Origin: Gammaproteobacteria bacterium
GTDB taxonomy: Bacteria > Pseudomonadota > Gammaproteobacteria > DSM-16500
Direction of reading: 5' to 3'
NCBI GenBank assembly: GCA_031291255.1
Contig: JARLJN010000008.1
Location: 124,001 to 188,000 of the forward strand
Length of the DNA stretch: 64,000 nt
Positions within the stretch are counted from its first letter, which is position 1. Every line of letters starts with the position of its first letter. A program made the position numbers and the translations under genes. A model generated the notes under the pieces. That model was not told the origin of the DNA, searched no databases, and was given only the letters and a program-made list of their open reading frames with translations. Below, piece after piece: positions 1 through 9,236 of the stretch.

Positions 1-126
1 GCTGTTTCCTATTTGGAGTTGGCTGCTCAGATGATGGGAGAGTCGTGGATAACGCCAAAAACTTTCCGTTTTGGCACAAGTCAGTTGGTAGATGAGTTAT
101 TAAATGGTAAAATCTCTTGGCCTTAA
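1..126 (+). CDS. deoC: Deoxyribose-phosphate aldolase, C-terminal fragment
   Basis: An open frame enters from the left edge and ends at a TAA, giving the last 41 residues of a protein. The tail carries a W-x-T-P-K-TFRFG segment followed by a short helix. This resembles the end of DeoC, where an RFGASSLL-type segment precedes the C-terminus. DeoC splits 2-deoxyribose 5-phosphate into acetaldehyde and glyceraldehyde 3-phosphate. The call is strengthened by context, because deoB (phosphopentomutase), which supplies its substrate, lies two genes downstream on the same strand. The catalytic lysine region lies outside the window, so the identification rests on the tail and synteny. Confidence 0.7.
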   Translation, partial: AVSYLELAAQMMGESWITPKTFRFGTSQLVDELLNGKISWP

Positions 127-191
127 TCGCTAAGTTGCATTAAAAAGTGCCACCCCACCACCCTAGACCCATGTCATTACCAGGAGGCAAG

Positions 192-1472
192 ATGAACACG
201 CTTACAGCGGCCAAGCATACAAAGTTAGCTTGGGCAGTCACTCTTACAGCTGCACTTTTTTTCTTCTACGAATTCATACAACTCATTTTGCCTAACGCCA
301 TAAATGTCCAGCTCATGCAAGCTTTTGATTTAAATGCACCGGAATTAGGCTGGTTAGCCTCTATGTATTTTTGTGCAAATGCGATATTTCTTTTCCCAGC
401 GGGTAATCTTTTAGATCGCTATTCTACTAAAAAACTCCTGTTAGGCGCTGTTGCGCTATGTACAATTGGAACCTTTGTTTTTGCGATTGCTCCTGATTAT
501 AGAATAGCTGCAGCAGGGCGTTTTGTTGTGGGTATAGGCGCGGCTTTCTGTTTCTTAAGTTGTATACGCGTGGCTTCTCGATGGTTTCCACCTTCACGTA
601 TGGCATTGGTCACAGGCGTGGTTGTGACGATGGCAATGCTGGGAGGCTTTGTTGCGCAAAGCCCATTAGTGTTACTCACTAAATGGATAGGATGGCGCCA
701 TGCTATTTTATGGGATGCAGGCTTAGGCATATTTATCGCGTTGGCTATCATCTTCATTGTGCAAGACAGACCTCCCAATAGCCATGAAGAAGCAAAGGCG
801 GATAAAGCTAAGCTGCAAAATTTAGGATTTCTGCGTTGCATTAAATTAGTGTTACTTAACCCTAATAATTGGTTAGGCGGAATTTATACGTCCTTATTGA
901 ATCTCCCAGTATTTTTGTTGGGTGGATTGTGGGGAATGCGATATTTGGTGCAGGTTCATAACCTCACTGAAGTTCAAGCTTCCTATGCGACCAGCATGCT
1001 TTTTGTGGGGGTGATCTTCGGCTCACCTATGTTTGGCTGGTTCTCAGATCATATAGGCAGACGCTGTCTTCCCATGATTTTAGGGGCGGTTGCTTCGCTT
1101 ATAGTCATGTTAATTTTAATGTACACACCAGATTTATCCCTGACCTCTTTAATCATTTTGTTTTTTTTAATTGGGTTTGTAACGAGCTCACAAGTGTTAA
1201 GTTATCCAGCGATTGCTGAGTTAAACCCTATTTCATTGACTGGCACGGCAGTGAGTATCGCTTCTGTTACGATTATGTGTAGCGGTGTTATCTTCCAACC
1301 TTTATTTGGATGGATGTTGGAATTGAATTGGGATCATACTATGGTATCTGATGTACCAGTTTATTCTGCACACGACTTTAATACTGCAATGTGGATTATG
1401 CCTATCGCCTTTGTGATTGGTATTGCGATTGCGGCTAAGATTCGTGAAACGTATTGCCAAGCACAGGCGTGA
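192..1472 (+). CDS. MFS transporter, candidate nucleoside permease
   Basis: A 426-residue major facilitator superfamily protein with about 12 hydrophobic segments. [12 protein letters not shown] loop follows the second helix and [10 protein letters not shown] lies between helices 8 and 9, the usual MFS loop signatures. The start is placed at 192, where AGGAGG stands five bases upstream; an earlier in-frame ATG at 147 has no ribosome site. The type matches the many MFS proteins of Legionella and Coxiella. It lies between deoC and deoB, and its TGA overlaps the GAGG ribosome site of deoB, so the three genes are probably co-transcribed. Import of (deoxy)nucleosides is therefore a reasonable inference, but nothing in the sequence fixes the substrate. 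Confidence 0.85.
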   Translation: MNTLTAAKHTKLAWAVTLTAALFFFYEFIQLILPNAINVQLMQAFDLNAPELGWLASMYFCANAIFLFPAGNLLDRYSTKKLLLGAVALCTIGTFVFAIAPDYRIAAAGRFVVGIGAAFCFLSCIRVASRWFPPSRMALVTGVVVTMAMLGGFVAQSPLVLLTKWIGWRHAILWDAGLGIFIALAIIFIVQDRPPNSHEEAKADKAKLQNLGFLRCIKLVLLNPNNWLGGIYTSLLNLPVFLLGGLWGMRYLVQVHNLTEVQASYATSMLFVGVIFGSPMFGWFSDHIGRRCLPMILGAVASLIVMLILMYTPDLSLTSLIILFFLIGFVTSSQVLSYPAIAELNPISLTGTAVSIASVTIMCSGVIFQPLFGWMLELNWDHTMVSDVPVYSAHDFNTAMWIMPIAFVIGIAIAAKIRETYCQAQA

Positions 1473-1482
1473 GGAAAATTTA

Positions 1483-2700
1483 ATGCCGCGAGCGTTTATT
1501 ATCTTGTTAGATTCTTTCGGTATAGGCGCAAGCGCCGATGCGGCAAGCTATGGCGATGCGGGCGCTGATACCTTACGTCATATTGCAGAATATTGTGCGG
1601 CTGGAAAAGCAGATAAAGAAAACGTTAGACGTGGTCCTTTACATTTACCGAATTTAACCCGGCTCGGTTTAAATGGCGCAGCCATTATTAGTCAAGGCGC
1701 TCCTGTGCCTGGATTGGCAACCGATGTAACGATAGAGGGTGCTTATGGTTGCGCGATAGAGCAAAGCCATGGCAAGGACACACCTAGCGGTCATTGGGAG
1801 ATTGCTGGCGTTCCTGTGATGTTTGATTGGGGTTATTTCCCGCCTGAGTATCCTAGTTTTCCACAAAATTTATTAGATGAATTGATTCAGCGTTGCAATC
1901 TGCCGGGTGTGATTGGTAATCGACATGCCTCAGGCACAGAAATTATTGCAGAGTTGGGTGAAGAGCATCAACGCACAGGTAAACCCATAGTTTATACATC
2001 GGGTGATAGCGTATTTCAAATTGCGGTTCATGAAGAAACATTTGGATTGGAACGGCTTTATGAAATTTGTGAAGTCGCTCGCGAACTAGTGGATTCCTAT
2101 AACATAGGCCGAGTGATTGCGCGTCCTTTTGCAGGTGTGGCAGGTCAGTATTTTCGTACGGGTAATAGACGTGACTATTCTGTCAAACCACCTGAGTTAA
2201 CGTTGTTGGATTATATAGTCGCAGCAAAAGGTGCAGTCGTTTCAGTCGGAAAAGTTGCTGATATTTATGCGCATCAAGGCATTACAAAAAAAGTAAAAGC
2301 CGATGGCAACATGGAATTGTTTGATGCATTTTTAGAAGAAGTCAAAATTGCGCCAGAAAAAAGTTTAGTTTTTGTGAACTTAGTGGATTTCGATATGGTC
2401 TATGGACATAGACGTGATGTCACGGGTTATGCGAAAGCATTAGAAGATTTTGATAAACGATTACCTGAATTTGAAGCGCTAATGCGCGCTGGTGATTTAG
2501 CGGTGATTGCTGCAGATCATGGTTGTGATCCTACCTTCCCTGGATCAGATCATACGCGTGAACATATTCCTGTGATTGCGTTTGGCCCCGGTGTAAAAGC
2601 AGGTCCTATAGGCAAACGAGAAACCTTTGCTGACATAGGGCAAACACTTGCAAAGCATTTAGGTCTAGACCCTTTGTCACGCGGTACGGCATTTCTATAA
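1483..2700 (+). CDS. deoB: Phosphopentomutase
   Basis: A 405-residue protein very close in sequence and length to E. coli DeoB (407). It interconverts (deoxy)ribose 1-phosphate and 5-phosphate, linking nucleoside phosphorolysis to DeoC and the pentose phosphate pathway. Alkaline-phosphatase superfamily features are visible: [12 protein letters not shown] with the metal-binding Asp10, [10 protein letters not shown] with the catalytic Thr near residue 100, [16 protein letters not shown], and [19 protein letters not shown] with the remaining metal ligands. ATG 1483 is chosen because GAGGAAAA lies just upstream and the family begins with a short K/P-R-A-F-I segment. It follows the MFS gene by 10 bases. 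Confidence 0.97.
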   Translation: MPRAFIILLDSFGIGASADAASYGDAGADTLRHIAEYCAAGKADKENVRRGPLHLPNLTRLGLNGAAIISQGAPVPGLATDVTIEGAYGCAIEQSHGKDTPSGHWEIAGVPVMFDWGYFPPEYPSFPQNLLDELIQRCNLPGVIGNRHASGTEIIAELGEEHQRTGKPIVYTSGDSVFQIAVHEETFGLERLYEICEVARELVDSYNIGRVIARPFAGVAGQYFRTGNRRDYSVKPPELTLLDYIVAAKGAVVSVGKVADIYAHQGITKKVKADGNMELFDAFLEEVKIAPEKSLVFVNLVDFDMVYGHRRDVTGYAKALEDFDKRLPEFEALMRAGDLAVIAADHGCDPTFPGSDHTREHIPVIAFGPGVKAGPIGKRETFADIGQTLAKHLGLDPLSRGTAFL

Positions 2701-2722
2701 AACTTTTCTTCCATAAAGCATT

Positions 2723-4243
2723 TTACGGTTTTATTTTTTCATTCTCTTCGGGTTGTATCGGCAAGCTTTCTGCAATGCGTTTGGCACGACTTGCTGTTCT
2801 TGCTTCTTTTGATTTAAAAAATCGACTTTCATTTTTTGTAACAAGAGAATGAATTTCTACAGCTGCACCAATGATAAATCCAACGCCTGTTAATAAGGCA
2901 CCAAATACCCATCCTATTTTTTTCAATGCAGGTAACCAGGATGAAGATGTATTTAAAGTGCCTTCAGCTTCAGCAACGTATTTATTTGTTTGCTGTTTGA
3001 ATGCTAACATTTTTTCACGAGTGGGTAATTCAGAAAAATAATCGTTAGATAATTTTTGCAGCTGATCTCCAAGACCCACCCCACATAGTTTTGCAGCTTC
3101 GGAATCACATATTTTTTTTATATCATGAGTTGCTTCGTTATAAATTTTTCTAGCGTATCTATTGGGTGATAATTGATTTTTGATAAATGTAATTGCACCA
3201 GGAAAGCGGGGATCTGTAATTGCTCTATCTATTTGATCTTTTGAAGGCGATCCTAAGAGTTCATTTAAAAATTTTGCACCTTGGCAGAGAACATTCGTTG
3301 TGTAGTGTATCTGTTCGCTGGTGCAGCTATCTGGTTTGCATGCAATTTCAGCTTGAATTTCTTGAGCTGCGATAGATGCTAGAGTTACAACTGGACCTAT
3401 TGTTGCAGGGTTTATAGAAATTTTAGACTTCAGTGTCGTTTTAATATCTTTGACAGAAATAGAATATTTAAGACTTAAATATTCTATCATATTCCATTTT
3501 TTAGAATTGAATGCTGGATAGTTTTCTTTTAAAAATTCCCCGAGTTTTGCTAATGCAAGAGTTGCATCATCAACATTGACACATTGAGCGAGTGCTTTTA
3601 TATGAGTTGCAATGCTATCGAGTTCTTGCATATAAGTAGCTTTTTTATTTTCTTCAAAAAATGAAACACAGTGATTCAATGTTAAAGATATTTTATCAAT
3701 ACCTAAGTCTGTTTTTTCTGAGTTAGAAATATTAATTGATTCAGCTAAAGATTGATATCGATCAAAATATTCTTTTGCGCTAGAAATTATTTTGCTAAAA
3801 GATGAAGGTCTTTCTATCATCTCAGCTTGCATAGCATTTTTTATTTCTTCTTGTGTAATTGTTATTGCATCTTCAGGAATGGTGTTTAATTTTCTTTTAG
3901 CACTTTCATTTAATTCTTCTTGCAGTTTATTTACGGCATTTAAATCACCGCAATTAATAGATTTATTTAATTCTTCAAAAGTATTGGCTTGAACTTCTTT
4001 TTTATAAGCGTGGGTATTTCGTGCATGTAAAAATTGTTCTCTTTTTCTTTTGTATAATTCTTTACATGTGGACATGTAATATTTGTAAAGTGTTTGGTAG
4101 ATGGATGTATTTTTTTTGTCGAAGAAAGGGCAAAAGGAGCTTTGATACAGTAAATCCAATTTCTGTTCGCGAGAAAGATTCCCTTTAAAGGCTAATTCTA
4201 GGCTTTGAATCTCTGATTGTATTTGGCTTATGCTTGGCTTCAT
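2723..4243 (-). CDS. Unrecognised membrane protein, candidate type IVB effector
   Basis: A 506-residue Lys/Glu-rich, largely helical protein of no family I recognise. One strong hydrophobic stretch lies near residues 442-464 (GWVFGALLTGVGFIIGAAVE). It is followed by a basic segment rich in K, R and S and a Glu-rich tail (PEENEKIKP). A hydrophilic helical body with one late membrane segment and an acidic C-terminus is common among Dot/Icm effectors. AAAGG precedes the ATG. The promoter region holds a tandem TTTAAT/CTTAAT box placed just above a TATAAT hexamer, resembling PmrA sites that control effector genes in Legionella and Coxiella. The effector role is inference; translocation has not been shown. 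Confidence 0.7.
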   Translation of the reverse strand: MKPSISQIQSEIQSLELAFKGNLSREQKLDLLYQSSFCPFFDKKNTSIYQTLYKYYMSTCKELYKRKREQFLHARNTHAYKKEVQANTFEELNKSINCGDLNAVNKLQEELNESAKRKLNTIPEDAITITQEEIKNAMQAEMIERPSSFSKIISSAKEYFDRYQSLAESINISNSEKTDLGIDKISLTLNHCVSFFEENKKATYMQELDSIATHIKALAQCVNVDDATLALAKLGEFLKENYPAFNSKKWNMIEYLSLKYSISVKDIKTTLKSKISINPATIGPVVTLASIAAQEIQAEIACKPDSCTSEQIHYTTNVLCQGAKFLNELLGSPSKDQIDRAITDPRFPGAITFIKNQLSPNRYARKIYNEATHDIKKICDSEAAKLCGVGLGDQLQKLSNDYFSELPTREKMLAFKQQTNKYVAEAEGTLNTSSSWLPALKKIGWVFGALLTGVGFIIGAAVEIHSLVTKNESRFFKSKEARTASRAKRIAESLPIQPEENEKIKP

Positions 4244-4281
4244 GGCTTAACCTTTAATCAACTATATGTGTATTAAGTAAA

Positions 4282-4314
4282 ATTATATACAGTTAAGATT
4301 AAGGATATATTAAA
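4282..4314 (-). promoter_or_regulatory. PmrA-like tandem box with TATAAT -10 element
   Basis: On the minus strand two nine-base half-sites, TTTAATATA (4306-4314) and CTTAATCTT (4295-4303), are separated by two bases, TC. Seven bases further on comes TATAAT (4282-4287). The Legionella/Coxiella PmrA consensus is two cTTAATatT half-sites with a two-base gap near the -35 position. The first half-site matches seven of nine positions and the second eight of nine. The gene at 2723-4243 starts about 40 bases downstream. The match was made by eye and PmrA itself is not encoded in the window. Confidence 0.5.
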
Positions 4315-4355
4315 GCTTGGAGAGATTGTTTTTTGATCTTTTGCGGGGGTTAGAT

Positions 4356-4378
4356 CCGCCTGAGCAGATGACAGGCGG
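4356..4378. repeat. Hairpin CCGCCTG-N9-CAGGCGG
   Basis: A perfect 7-bp GC-rich stem with a nine-base loop lies just beyond the stop of the LysM L,D-transpeptidase (minus strand), and upstream of the promoter of the minus-strand gene at 2723-4243. No U-run follows directly on either strand, so it is a weak or Rho-assisted terminator at best. It may instead be one more short palindromic repeat. Confidence 0.35.
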
Positions 4379-4395
4379 AGTGTTTCAGCGTGAAA

Positions 4396-5316
4396 TTAAT
4401 TCACTTTAAATCCAACATCATGCGGCATACCGTCATGATCTTCAGCTAAAAAAGCTACAAGTTGCCAATCGACTAAGGTTGCTCGACCACGACCTGAGTT
4501 ATAAAGGGCATTGACCATGCCATTGTAGCCTTCATCAGGATGTTCTTGTAACACATCGTGGGTTTCCAAAAAGAGATGATTCCCTTTCCAGCCTGTCTTT
4601 GTGGGGACATTAATAATAGAAACAGGGGTTCCTCGGCTCACTAAAGGGTAGAAATCTTTGATGTCAGTTTCGTGCATACGTATGCAGCCAAAGCTAGCGC
4701 GCTTACCCACACTTTCCGGAAATATAGTACTGTGTATTAAAAAAGTAGGTATATTCAAATAGATAGCGTAAGGCCCCAATGGATTGTCAGGTCCTGCTGG
4801 CATGGTGACTGGCAGAGTAATGCCTTGTTGCTCATTGAATTCACGTATATCTTTGGGCGGAGTCCAAGACGGATTGAGGGTTTTGCCAGAGACTGATGTA
4901 TTAGCAATAGGTATAGTCTTGTTCACTTTGCCTATCCCTATAGGGTATGTCATGACTATCCCATGACTATTGGGCGGGTAATAGTACATGCGCATTTCCG
5001 GCAAATTAATGACTATGCCTTTTTGTTTTTGTGCAGGTAATAAGAACTTAGTTGGAACATGAATGGTTATGCCATGAGGCAAGGGCTGTGAAGGATTAAT
5101 CCCGCCATTTGCATCTACGATTCCATTCAAGCCTACATCAAAACGTTTTGCGATGCTGACTAGCGTCTCACCTGATGTCGTGGTGACATACTCTGATTTT
5201 CCTATGAGTGCATCCCCAGTTGAAGGTAGTGCATAAGTAGCAGCAAAAGCACATTTGGTAAAAAATAAAATACCTAGTAAGCCCGCAGAGCGGGCCAGTC
5301 TAGAATGTTTCTTCAT
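4396..5316 (-). CDS. LysM/YkuD-domain L,D-transpeptidase (ErfK/YbiS type)
   Basis: A 306-residue exported protein. Residues 1-25 form a signal peptide ending at AFA. Residues about 42-88 form a LysM peptidoglycan-binding domain (YVTTTSGETLVSIAKRFDV). The YkuD catalytic domain follows, ending with HSTIFPESVGKRASFGCIRM, where His195 and Cys211 are the expected active residues. These enzymes form 3-3 (mDap-mDap) cross-links or attach proteins to murein in the periplasm. The architecture and length match E. coli YbiS/YcfS/ErfK. The gene lies 15 bases after a second, different L,D-transpeptidase on the same strand, so the two are probably co-transcribed. The exact activity cannot be told from sequence alone. 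Confidence 0.92.
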   Translation of the reverse strand: MKKHSRLARSAGLLGILFFTKCAFAATYALPSTGDALIGKSEYVTTTSGETLVSIAKRFDVGLNGIVDANGGINPSQPLPHGITIHVPTKFLLPAQKQKGIVINLPEMRMYYYPPNSHGIVMTYPIGIGKVNKTIPIANTSVSGKTLNPSWTPPKDIREFNEQQGITLPVTMPAGPDNPLGPYAIYLNIPTFLIHSTIFPESVGKRASFGCIRMHETDIKDFYPLVSRGTPVSIINVPTKTGWKGNHLFLETHDVLQEHPDEGYNGMVNALYNSGRGRATLVDWQLVAFLAEDHDGMPHDVGFKVN

Positions 5317-5331
5317 ATATGGAGCGTCCTT

Positions 5332-6051
5332 TTAAGCAGTCGCTAAAAAGCTAGAGTTTTTTAGCCATTTTTTGTCGGGGTAGTATACCACGACCAATGT
5401 ATTATTCTTGATGGTGTTAATCAATGGCTTAGCTAATTCAGGACTGACTGCCGGGCAACCCCAGCTGCGTCCGATTTGTCCATGGCTTTGAATGATTTGA
5501 GGATTAACATACCAAGCACCATGTACAACAATATCACGATTGTAGGCATTGTCATTAATTCCATGCTCTAAACCGGATAAACGTAGAGAAATACCTTTGC
5601 CGCCTATATAAGGTTCATCTGTTTGAAATACACCAATACTCGATTTTAAACTACCAGGTTGATTTGAAAAAGAGGTAGCCATCAATTGGCCGCTATTTTT
5701 GCCATGTGAGACCCAAGTATTAAACAAAACTTTACCGCTTTTTAAATCTACCACCCATAAGCGGCGTTCGGTAGAGGGCTTTGAGTAATCAATGATAGTT
5801 AAAACTTGTTTGTTATCTAAGCCTTTATGTCTAGCATTAAGATAAGCGTTGAGACTGAGTTTTAATACGGAGGGGTTTATATTGCTGGCTTGTGAGTTAA
5901 TACTTCTGGTTTCTTGTCCTATCCAGTCTGATGTATGTTGGGTGACGGGTATAGGATTGTTGTTCTTATCAAATAAAAACGAGAAGGGTCCCACCCAGCC
6001 GGCAGTGCCTAAAAGGGCAATAAGTAACACTAATAAATATTTTGATCGCAT
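5332..6051 (-). CDS. Murein L,D-transpeptidase catalytic-domain protein (YkuD_2 type)
   Basis: A 239-residue protein with an N-terminal signal or anchor segment (YLLVLLIALLGTAGWVG). Its C-terminal domain carries VVHGAWYVNP and GRSWGCPAVS, the His/Cys active-site pattern of the YkuD_2 family, with the likely nucleophile at Cys199. The family is distinct from ErfK/YbiS proteins and is common in Gammaproteobacteria. It was originally annotated as hypothetical and is inferred to act on peptidoglycan. Here it is the upstream partner of the LysM L,D-transpeptidase. Two L,D-transpeptidases in tandem suggest a real investment in 3-3 cross-linking, as seen in Coxiella small-cell variants; that link is inference. 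Confidence 0.88.
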   Translation of the reverse strand: MRSKYLLVLLIALLGTAGWVGPFSFLFDKNNNPIPVTQHTSDWIGQETRSINSQASNINPSVLKLSLNAYLNARHKGLDNKQVLTIIDYSKPSTERRLWVVDLKSGKVLFNTWVSHGKNSGQLMATSFSNQPGSLKSSIGVFQTDEPYIGGKGISLRLSGLEHGINDNAYNRDIVVHGAWYVNPQIIQSHGQIGRSWGCPAVSPELAKPLINTIKNNTLVVVYYPDKKWLKNSSFLATA

Positions 6052-6209
6052 AAGATATTGTTCTCATAGTTAAAAAAGGTTAGACACAGAGAGCTGTAGC
6101 AGCAATTGTTAGATCTAGAGGTGGTCACAAACTGATCTAATCTTAACCACATTAGCCCAATATGTCAAGTTTAATGCTCGTTTTGGTCTTATGCCCCAAC
6201 TAATTGTTT

Positions 6210-6238
6210 TTGATTAGTTTTATACAATTTGCTATTCT
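6210..6238 (+). promoter_or_regulatory. Likely sigma-70 promoter of the small lipoprotein gene
   Basis: TTGATT (6210-6215) and TATTCT (6233-6238) are separated by exactly 17 bases, and the lipoprotein ATG follows 35 bases later. Both hexamers match the consensus at four or five of six positions. The call rests on pattern and spacing only. Confidence 0.45.
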
Positions 6239-6273
6239 GAAAGCATAAATATTTTTATAGGGGCTTGAAAAAT

Positions 6274-6468
6274 ATGAAAGATTTATATTATGTATGTGCA
6301 TTATTAGTCCTGTCTAGCTTGGTGGCCTGTGCAACTCATGCTCCAACCGCCCCCAATAATAATGTCGTGAATAAGAACGGTACTGTTGTTGTCTCGCCCC
6401 CGAACAGCAGCACTAGTCAAAAGGGGCCTAAGGTAGTTAGACCTCCTTCTTTTATATATAGTGGCTAA
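6274..6468 (+). CDS. Small lipoprotein, unknown function
   Basis: A 64-residue protein with a lipoprotein signal: a hydrophobic core followed by the lipobox LVAC at residues 16-19. The mature part is only about 46 residues, rich in Pro, Asn and Ser, and ends PPSFIYSG. ATG 6274 is preferred over a TTG at 6265 because AGGGG sits about 11 bases upstream of it. The mature sequence looks disordered and no domain is visible. It lies between the divergent L,D-transpeptidase operon and ddl, so a cell-wall role is possible but unsupported. Confidence 0.7.
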   Translation: MKDLYYVCALLVLSSLVACATHAPTAPNNNVVNKNGTVVVSPPNSSTSQKGPKVVRPPSFIYSG

Positions 6469-6544
6469 AACTTACAAAACAAGTACACCTATTTCTACTT
6501 GTTCTCTATAATGTCGCAATCAGTAATGATTTTGTGGTGTCTGA

Positions 6545-7711
6545 ATGACTCAATCAACTAAAATTCGTGTGGCAGTGCTCTATGGCGGACGTTCTAGCGA
6601 ACATGAGGTCTCTTTATTATCTGCTGCAAATGTTATTCAAAATCTCGATAGATCTCGATTTGAAGTGGTTCCGATAGGGATAGATAAGCAAGGTGTGTGG
6701 TATTTGGGTGATGATATGGCTCATCAGCTTAACTCACCTTTGCAGTTACACCAAGATGCAGAAAGAATGCTGTTTACTCCTGATTTGATAGGCAAGCAGG
6801 TTGTATTTCCTAATCCTTCGGCATTAATGTCTCATCTTAATAATACTGGTTCATTGTTTGATGTCGTTTTCCCGGCTATACACGGTCCCCTCTGTGAAGA
6901 TGGAGCGGTGCAAGGCTTGTTAGAGCTTGCGGATGTCCCTTATGTAGGCTGCGGTGTATTGGCTTCAGCAATTGGTATGGATAAAGATGTTGCTAAGCGT
7001 CTAGTGATGGATACGGGTGTGTTAGTGGCGCCGTACTTAACATTTAAACGCGGTCAGTGGTCTAAAAATGCTGCGCACATATGTGCCTTAGTTAATGAGC
7101 AATTAACCTACCCAGTATTTGTTAAGCCTGCCAATGCAGGTTCAAGCATAGGGGTGCATAAAGTTAAACGAGCCGAAGATTTGGTGGCAGCCATTGAAAA
7201 TGCTTTCTTGTATGACACTAAGATTTTAGTTGAACAAGGCATAGATGCGCGTGAGATGGAAGTTTCAGTGCTTGAATCCTTAGATTATGGCGCCGATCCT
7301 ATCGTGAGCGTGGTAGGTGAAATTAAGCCACAAAATGAGCATGAATTTTATTCCTATGCCGCAAAATATTTAGATGAAGATGGCGCGGCCTTAGTGATTC
7401 CTGCTGCCATTCCTGAGGAAGTCATTGCTGAAATTCAAGCCAGCGTTATCGAAATTTTTTCTGCTTTAGAATGTGAAGGAATGGCAAGAGTAGACTTGTT
7501 TTTAGAGCGCGGGACTAATCGCGTTTATTTTAATGAGATCAATTCATTGCCGGGATTCACTCAAATCAGTATGTATCCTAAATTAATGGCGTCCTCTGGC
7601 GTACCTTATATGCAATTGTTATCGCATTTAATTGATTTGGCATTAGATAGACATGAAAGAAAAGTTCAGGTTCATCGTGAATATGTGGCAGAGTGCGCGC
7701 GCGTAGAGTAA
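6545..7711 (+). CDS. ddlA: D-alanine--D-alanine ligase
   Basis: A 388-residue ATP-grasp ligase that joins two D-alanines for peptidoglycan precursor synthesis in the cytoplasm. The N-terminal YGGRSSEHEVSLLSAANV is the family signature. FPAIHGPLCEDGAVQGLLE is the central substrate region, KPANAGSSIGV is the ATP-binding segment, and YFNEINSLPGFTQISMYP supplies metal and substrate ligands near the end. The length and these motifs fit the longer DdlA type rather than the roughly 305-residue DdlB of mur clusters, and no mur genes lie nearby. No strong ribosome site precedes the ATG; GTGGTGT is the best candidate. Confidence 0.96.
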   Translation: MTQSTKIRVAVLYGGRSSEHEVSLLSAANVIQNLDRSRFEVVPIGIDKQGVWYLGDDMAHQLNSPLQLHQDAERMLFTPDLIGKQVVFPNPSALMSHLNNTGSLFDVVFPAIHGPLCEDGAVQGLLELADVPYVGCGVLASAIGMDKDVAKRLVMDTGVLVAPYLTFKRGQWSKNAAHICALVNEQLTYPVFVKPANAGSSIGVHKVKRAEDLVAAIENAFLYDTKILVEQGIDAREMEVSVLESLDYGADPIVSVVGEIKPQNEHEFYSYAAKYLDEDGAALVIPAAIPEEVIAEIQASVIEIFSALECEGMARVDLFLERGTNRVYFNEINSLPGFTQISMYPKLMASSGVPYMQLLSHLIDLALDRHERKVQVHREYVAECARVE

Positions 7712-7777
7712 GTAATAGCTTTACATCTGAGCCATAATTGATCATAATCAGCCTTCTTGCTTACCTATGTGACATCG

Positions 7778-9229
7778 ATGTTTATTATGTTTCGACTGAT
7801 ATTTTTATGTTTCATTTTATTTAGCAGTAATATTGCAAATGCAGAAGTGGAAAACTCTCAGCTGACGCTCTCTTTGCAAGAAGCTATTTTGCTAGCTGTG
7901 CGTGAAAATCCAAATGTAGAAATTGCGCAGTTGAATGAAGTCGAACAAAAATTTTCATTACATGTACAGCAGTGGCAGTTTGTTCCGCATCTTGCTTTAG
8001 TCGCATCTGTAGGTGTGAATAAAGACACGGTGAATGGCGTTCAGCAAACCACTCGAAATCCATTAATTCAACCTACAGCAACTTGGCTTTCACCTATAGG
8101 CACTCAAGCAACGCTTTCTCTCGTGAATCCTTTTGCGAATCATGCTAATCCCAGTTTATCTCTGCAAATAGTGCAACCCCTAATGCGTGGTTTTGGCAGA
8201 CCCATAGTAGAAGCAGCATTAGACAATGCCAGAGATAGTGAAGAGATGAGTCGATTAAATATCGAAGGCACATTACGAAATACAGTGACTGCAGTGATTA
8301 TTGCTTATCTGAATGCTGTCTCAGCTGAGAATACGGTAAAGTTAGATCAAGCAGCATTGGAGCGAGCACAAACTTCGGTTACACAAACTAAATTATTTAT
8401 TAAAGGCGGGCACAAAGCTGGCAACGAATTGGTGACAGTGCAAGCAGATGTTGCGAGTGCGGAAACAACACTAGAAAACGATAAAAATAATTCTCAACAA
8501 GCTCGCTTTGCTTTGTTAGCAGCAATAGGTTTAGATCCTAACACGAATGTACGTATTACTAATTTAGATGTGTCAGCATTGATACATAAATATCATCAAT
8601 TATCTCTCGCAGAGACACAGGAACATGTATTGATGAATGATATTCAATACAGAGTAGACCAAATTACATTAGAGGGATCAACTAAGCGTAACTTAATGCA
8701 AGCAGAAGATAATACGCGTCCACAATTAAATTTATCATTAAATGCAGGCACAAACTCGGGGTTGAGTAACGGACAGAATGGTGGTATTGCGAGTTTATTT
8801 AATGGTGCAAATGAGTCTAAAGGCGCGACACTCAGTATAGCCATTCCTCTAGATGATCAAGTTGCAAAGCAAGGCGTTTTGAATGCAAAAATTGCATTAC
8901 GTGAAGCCATGCTTGCGTTGAAACAAGAAAAATGGAACAAAGAAACAAGCGCAATTAATAGTTGGAATACCGTGGGAAGCGCTGAACGTGCTCTTAAATT
9001 TGCTGAGAATGCCGCTGATTTACAACAAAAAAATTATCAACTCACAAATAAAAAATATTTGTATGGATTGATTAACAGCATAGAGTTGCAATCTGTGCGT
9101 CAGCAATTAAATCAAAATCAACAAGCTTTAATATCAGCACAATTAAATTATTTATCATCATTAGTGAATATAGATTTATTGGTAGGAACAACGTTAGAAA
9201 CGTGGAATATTAAAGTACGCTTAGCGTGA
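7778..9229 (+). CDS. TolC-family outer-membrane efflux protein
   Basis: A protein of about 483 residues starting with a signal peptide (LIFLCFILFSSNIANA). The rest is long amphipathic helices with the two-fold internal repeat of the OEP/TolC family, e.g. LSLQEAILLAVRENPNVEIAQ near the start and ALKFAENAADLQQKNYQLTNKKY near the end. TolC-type trimers form the outer-membrane channel of type I and tripartite efflux systems. It is the first gene of a compact four-gene set with a membrane-fusion protein seven bases downstream and a MacB-like ATPase and permease. The start is uncertain among GTG 7769, ATG 7778 and ATG 7787; none has a clear ribosome site. Confidence 0.88.
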   Translation: MFIMFRLIFLCFILFSSNIANAEVENSQLTLSLQEAILLAVRENPNVEIAQLNEVEQKFSLHVQQWQFVPHLALVASVGVNKDTVNGVQQTTRNPLIQPTATWLSPIGTQATLSLVNPFANHANPSLSLQIVQPLMRGFGRPIVEAALDNARDSEEMSRLNIEGTLRNTVTAVIIAYLNAVSAENTVKLDQAALERAQTSVTQTKLFIKGGHKAGNELVTVQADVASAETTLENDKNNSQQARFALLAAIGLDPNTNVRITNLDVSALIHKYHQLSLAETQEHVLMNDIQYRVDQITLEGSTKRNLMQAEDNTRPQLNLSLNAGTNSGLSNGQNGGIASLFNGANESKGATLSIAIPLDDQVAKQGVLNAKIALREAMLALKQEKWNKETSAINSWNTVGSAERALKFAENAADLQQKNYQLTNKKYLYGLINSIELQSVRQQLNQNQQALISAQLNYLSSLVNIDLLVGTTLETWNIKVRLA

Positions 9230-9236
9230 GGATTTT

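Noticed and set aside
4356..4378. The CCGCCTG hairpin as a clear rho-independent terminator
   Set aside because: No U-run follows on either strand; kept only as a low-confidence hairpin.
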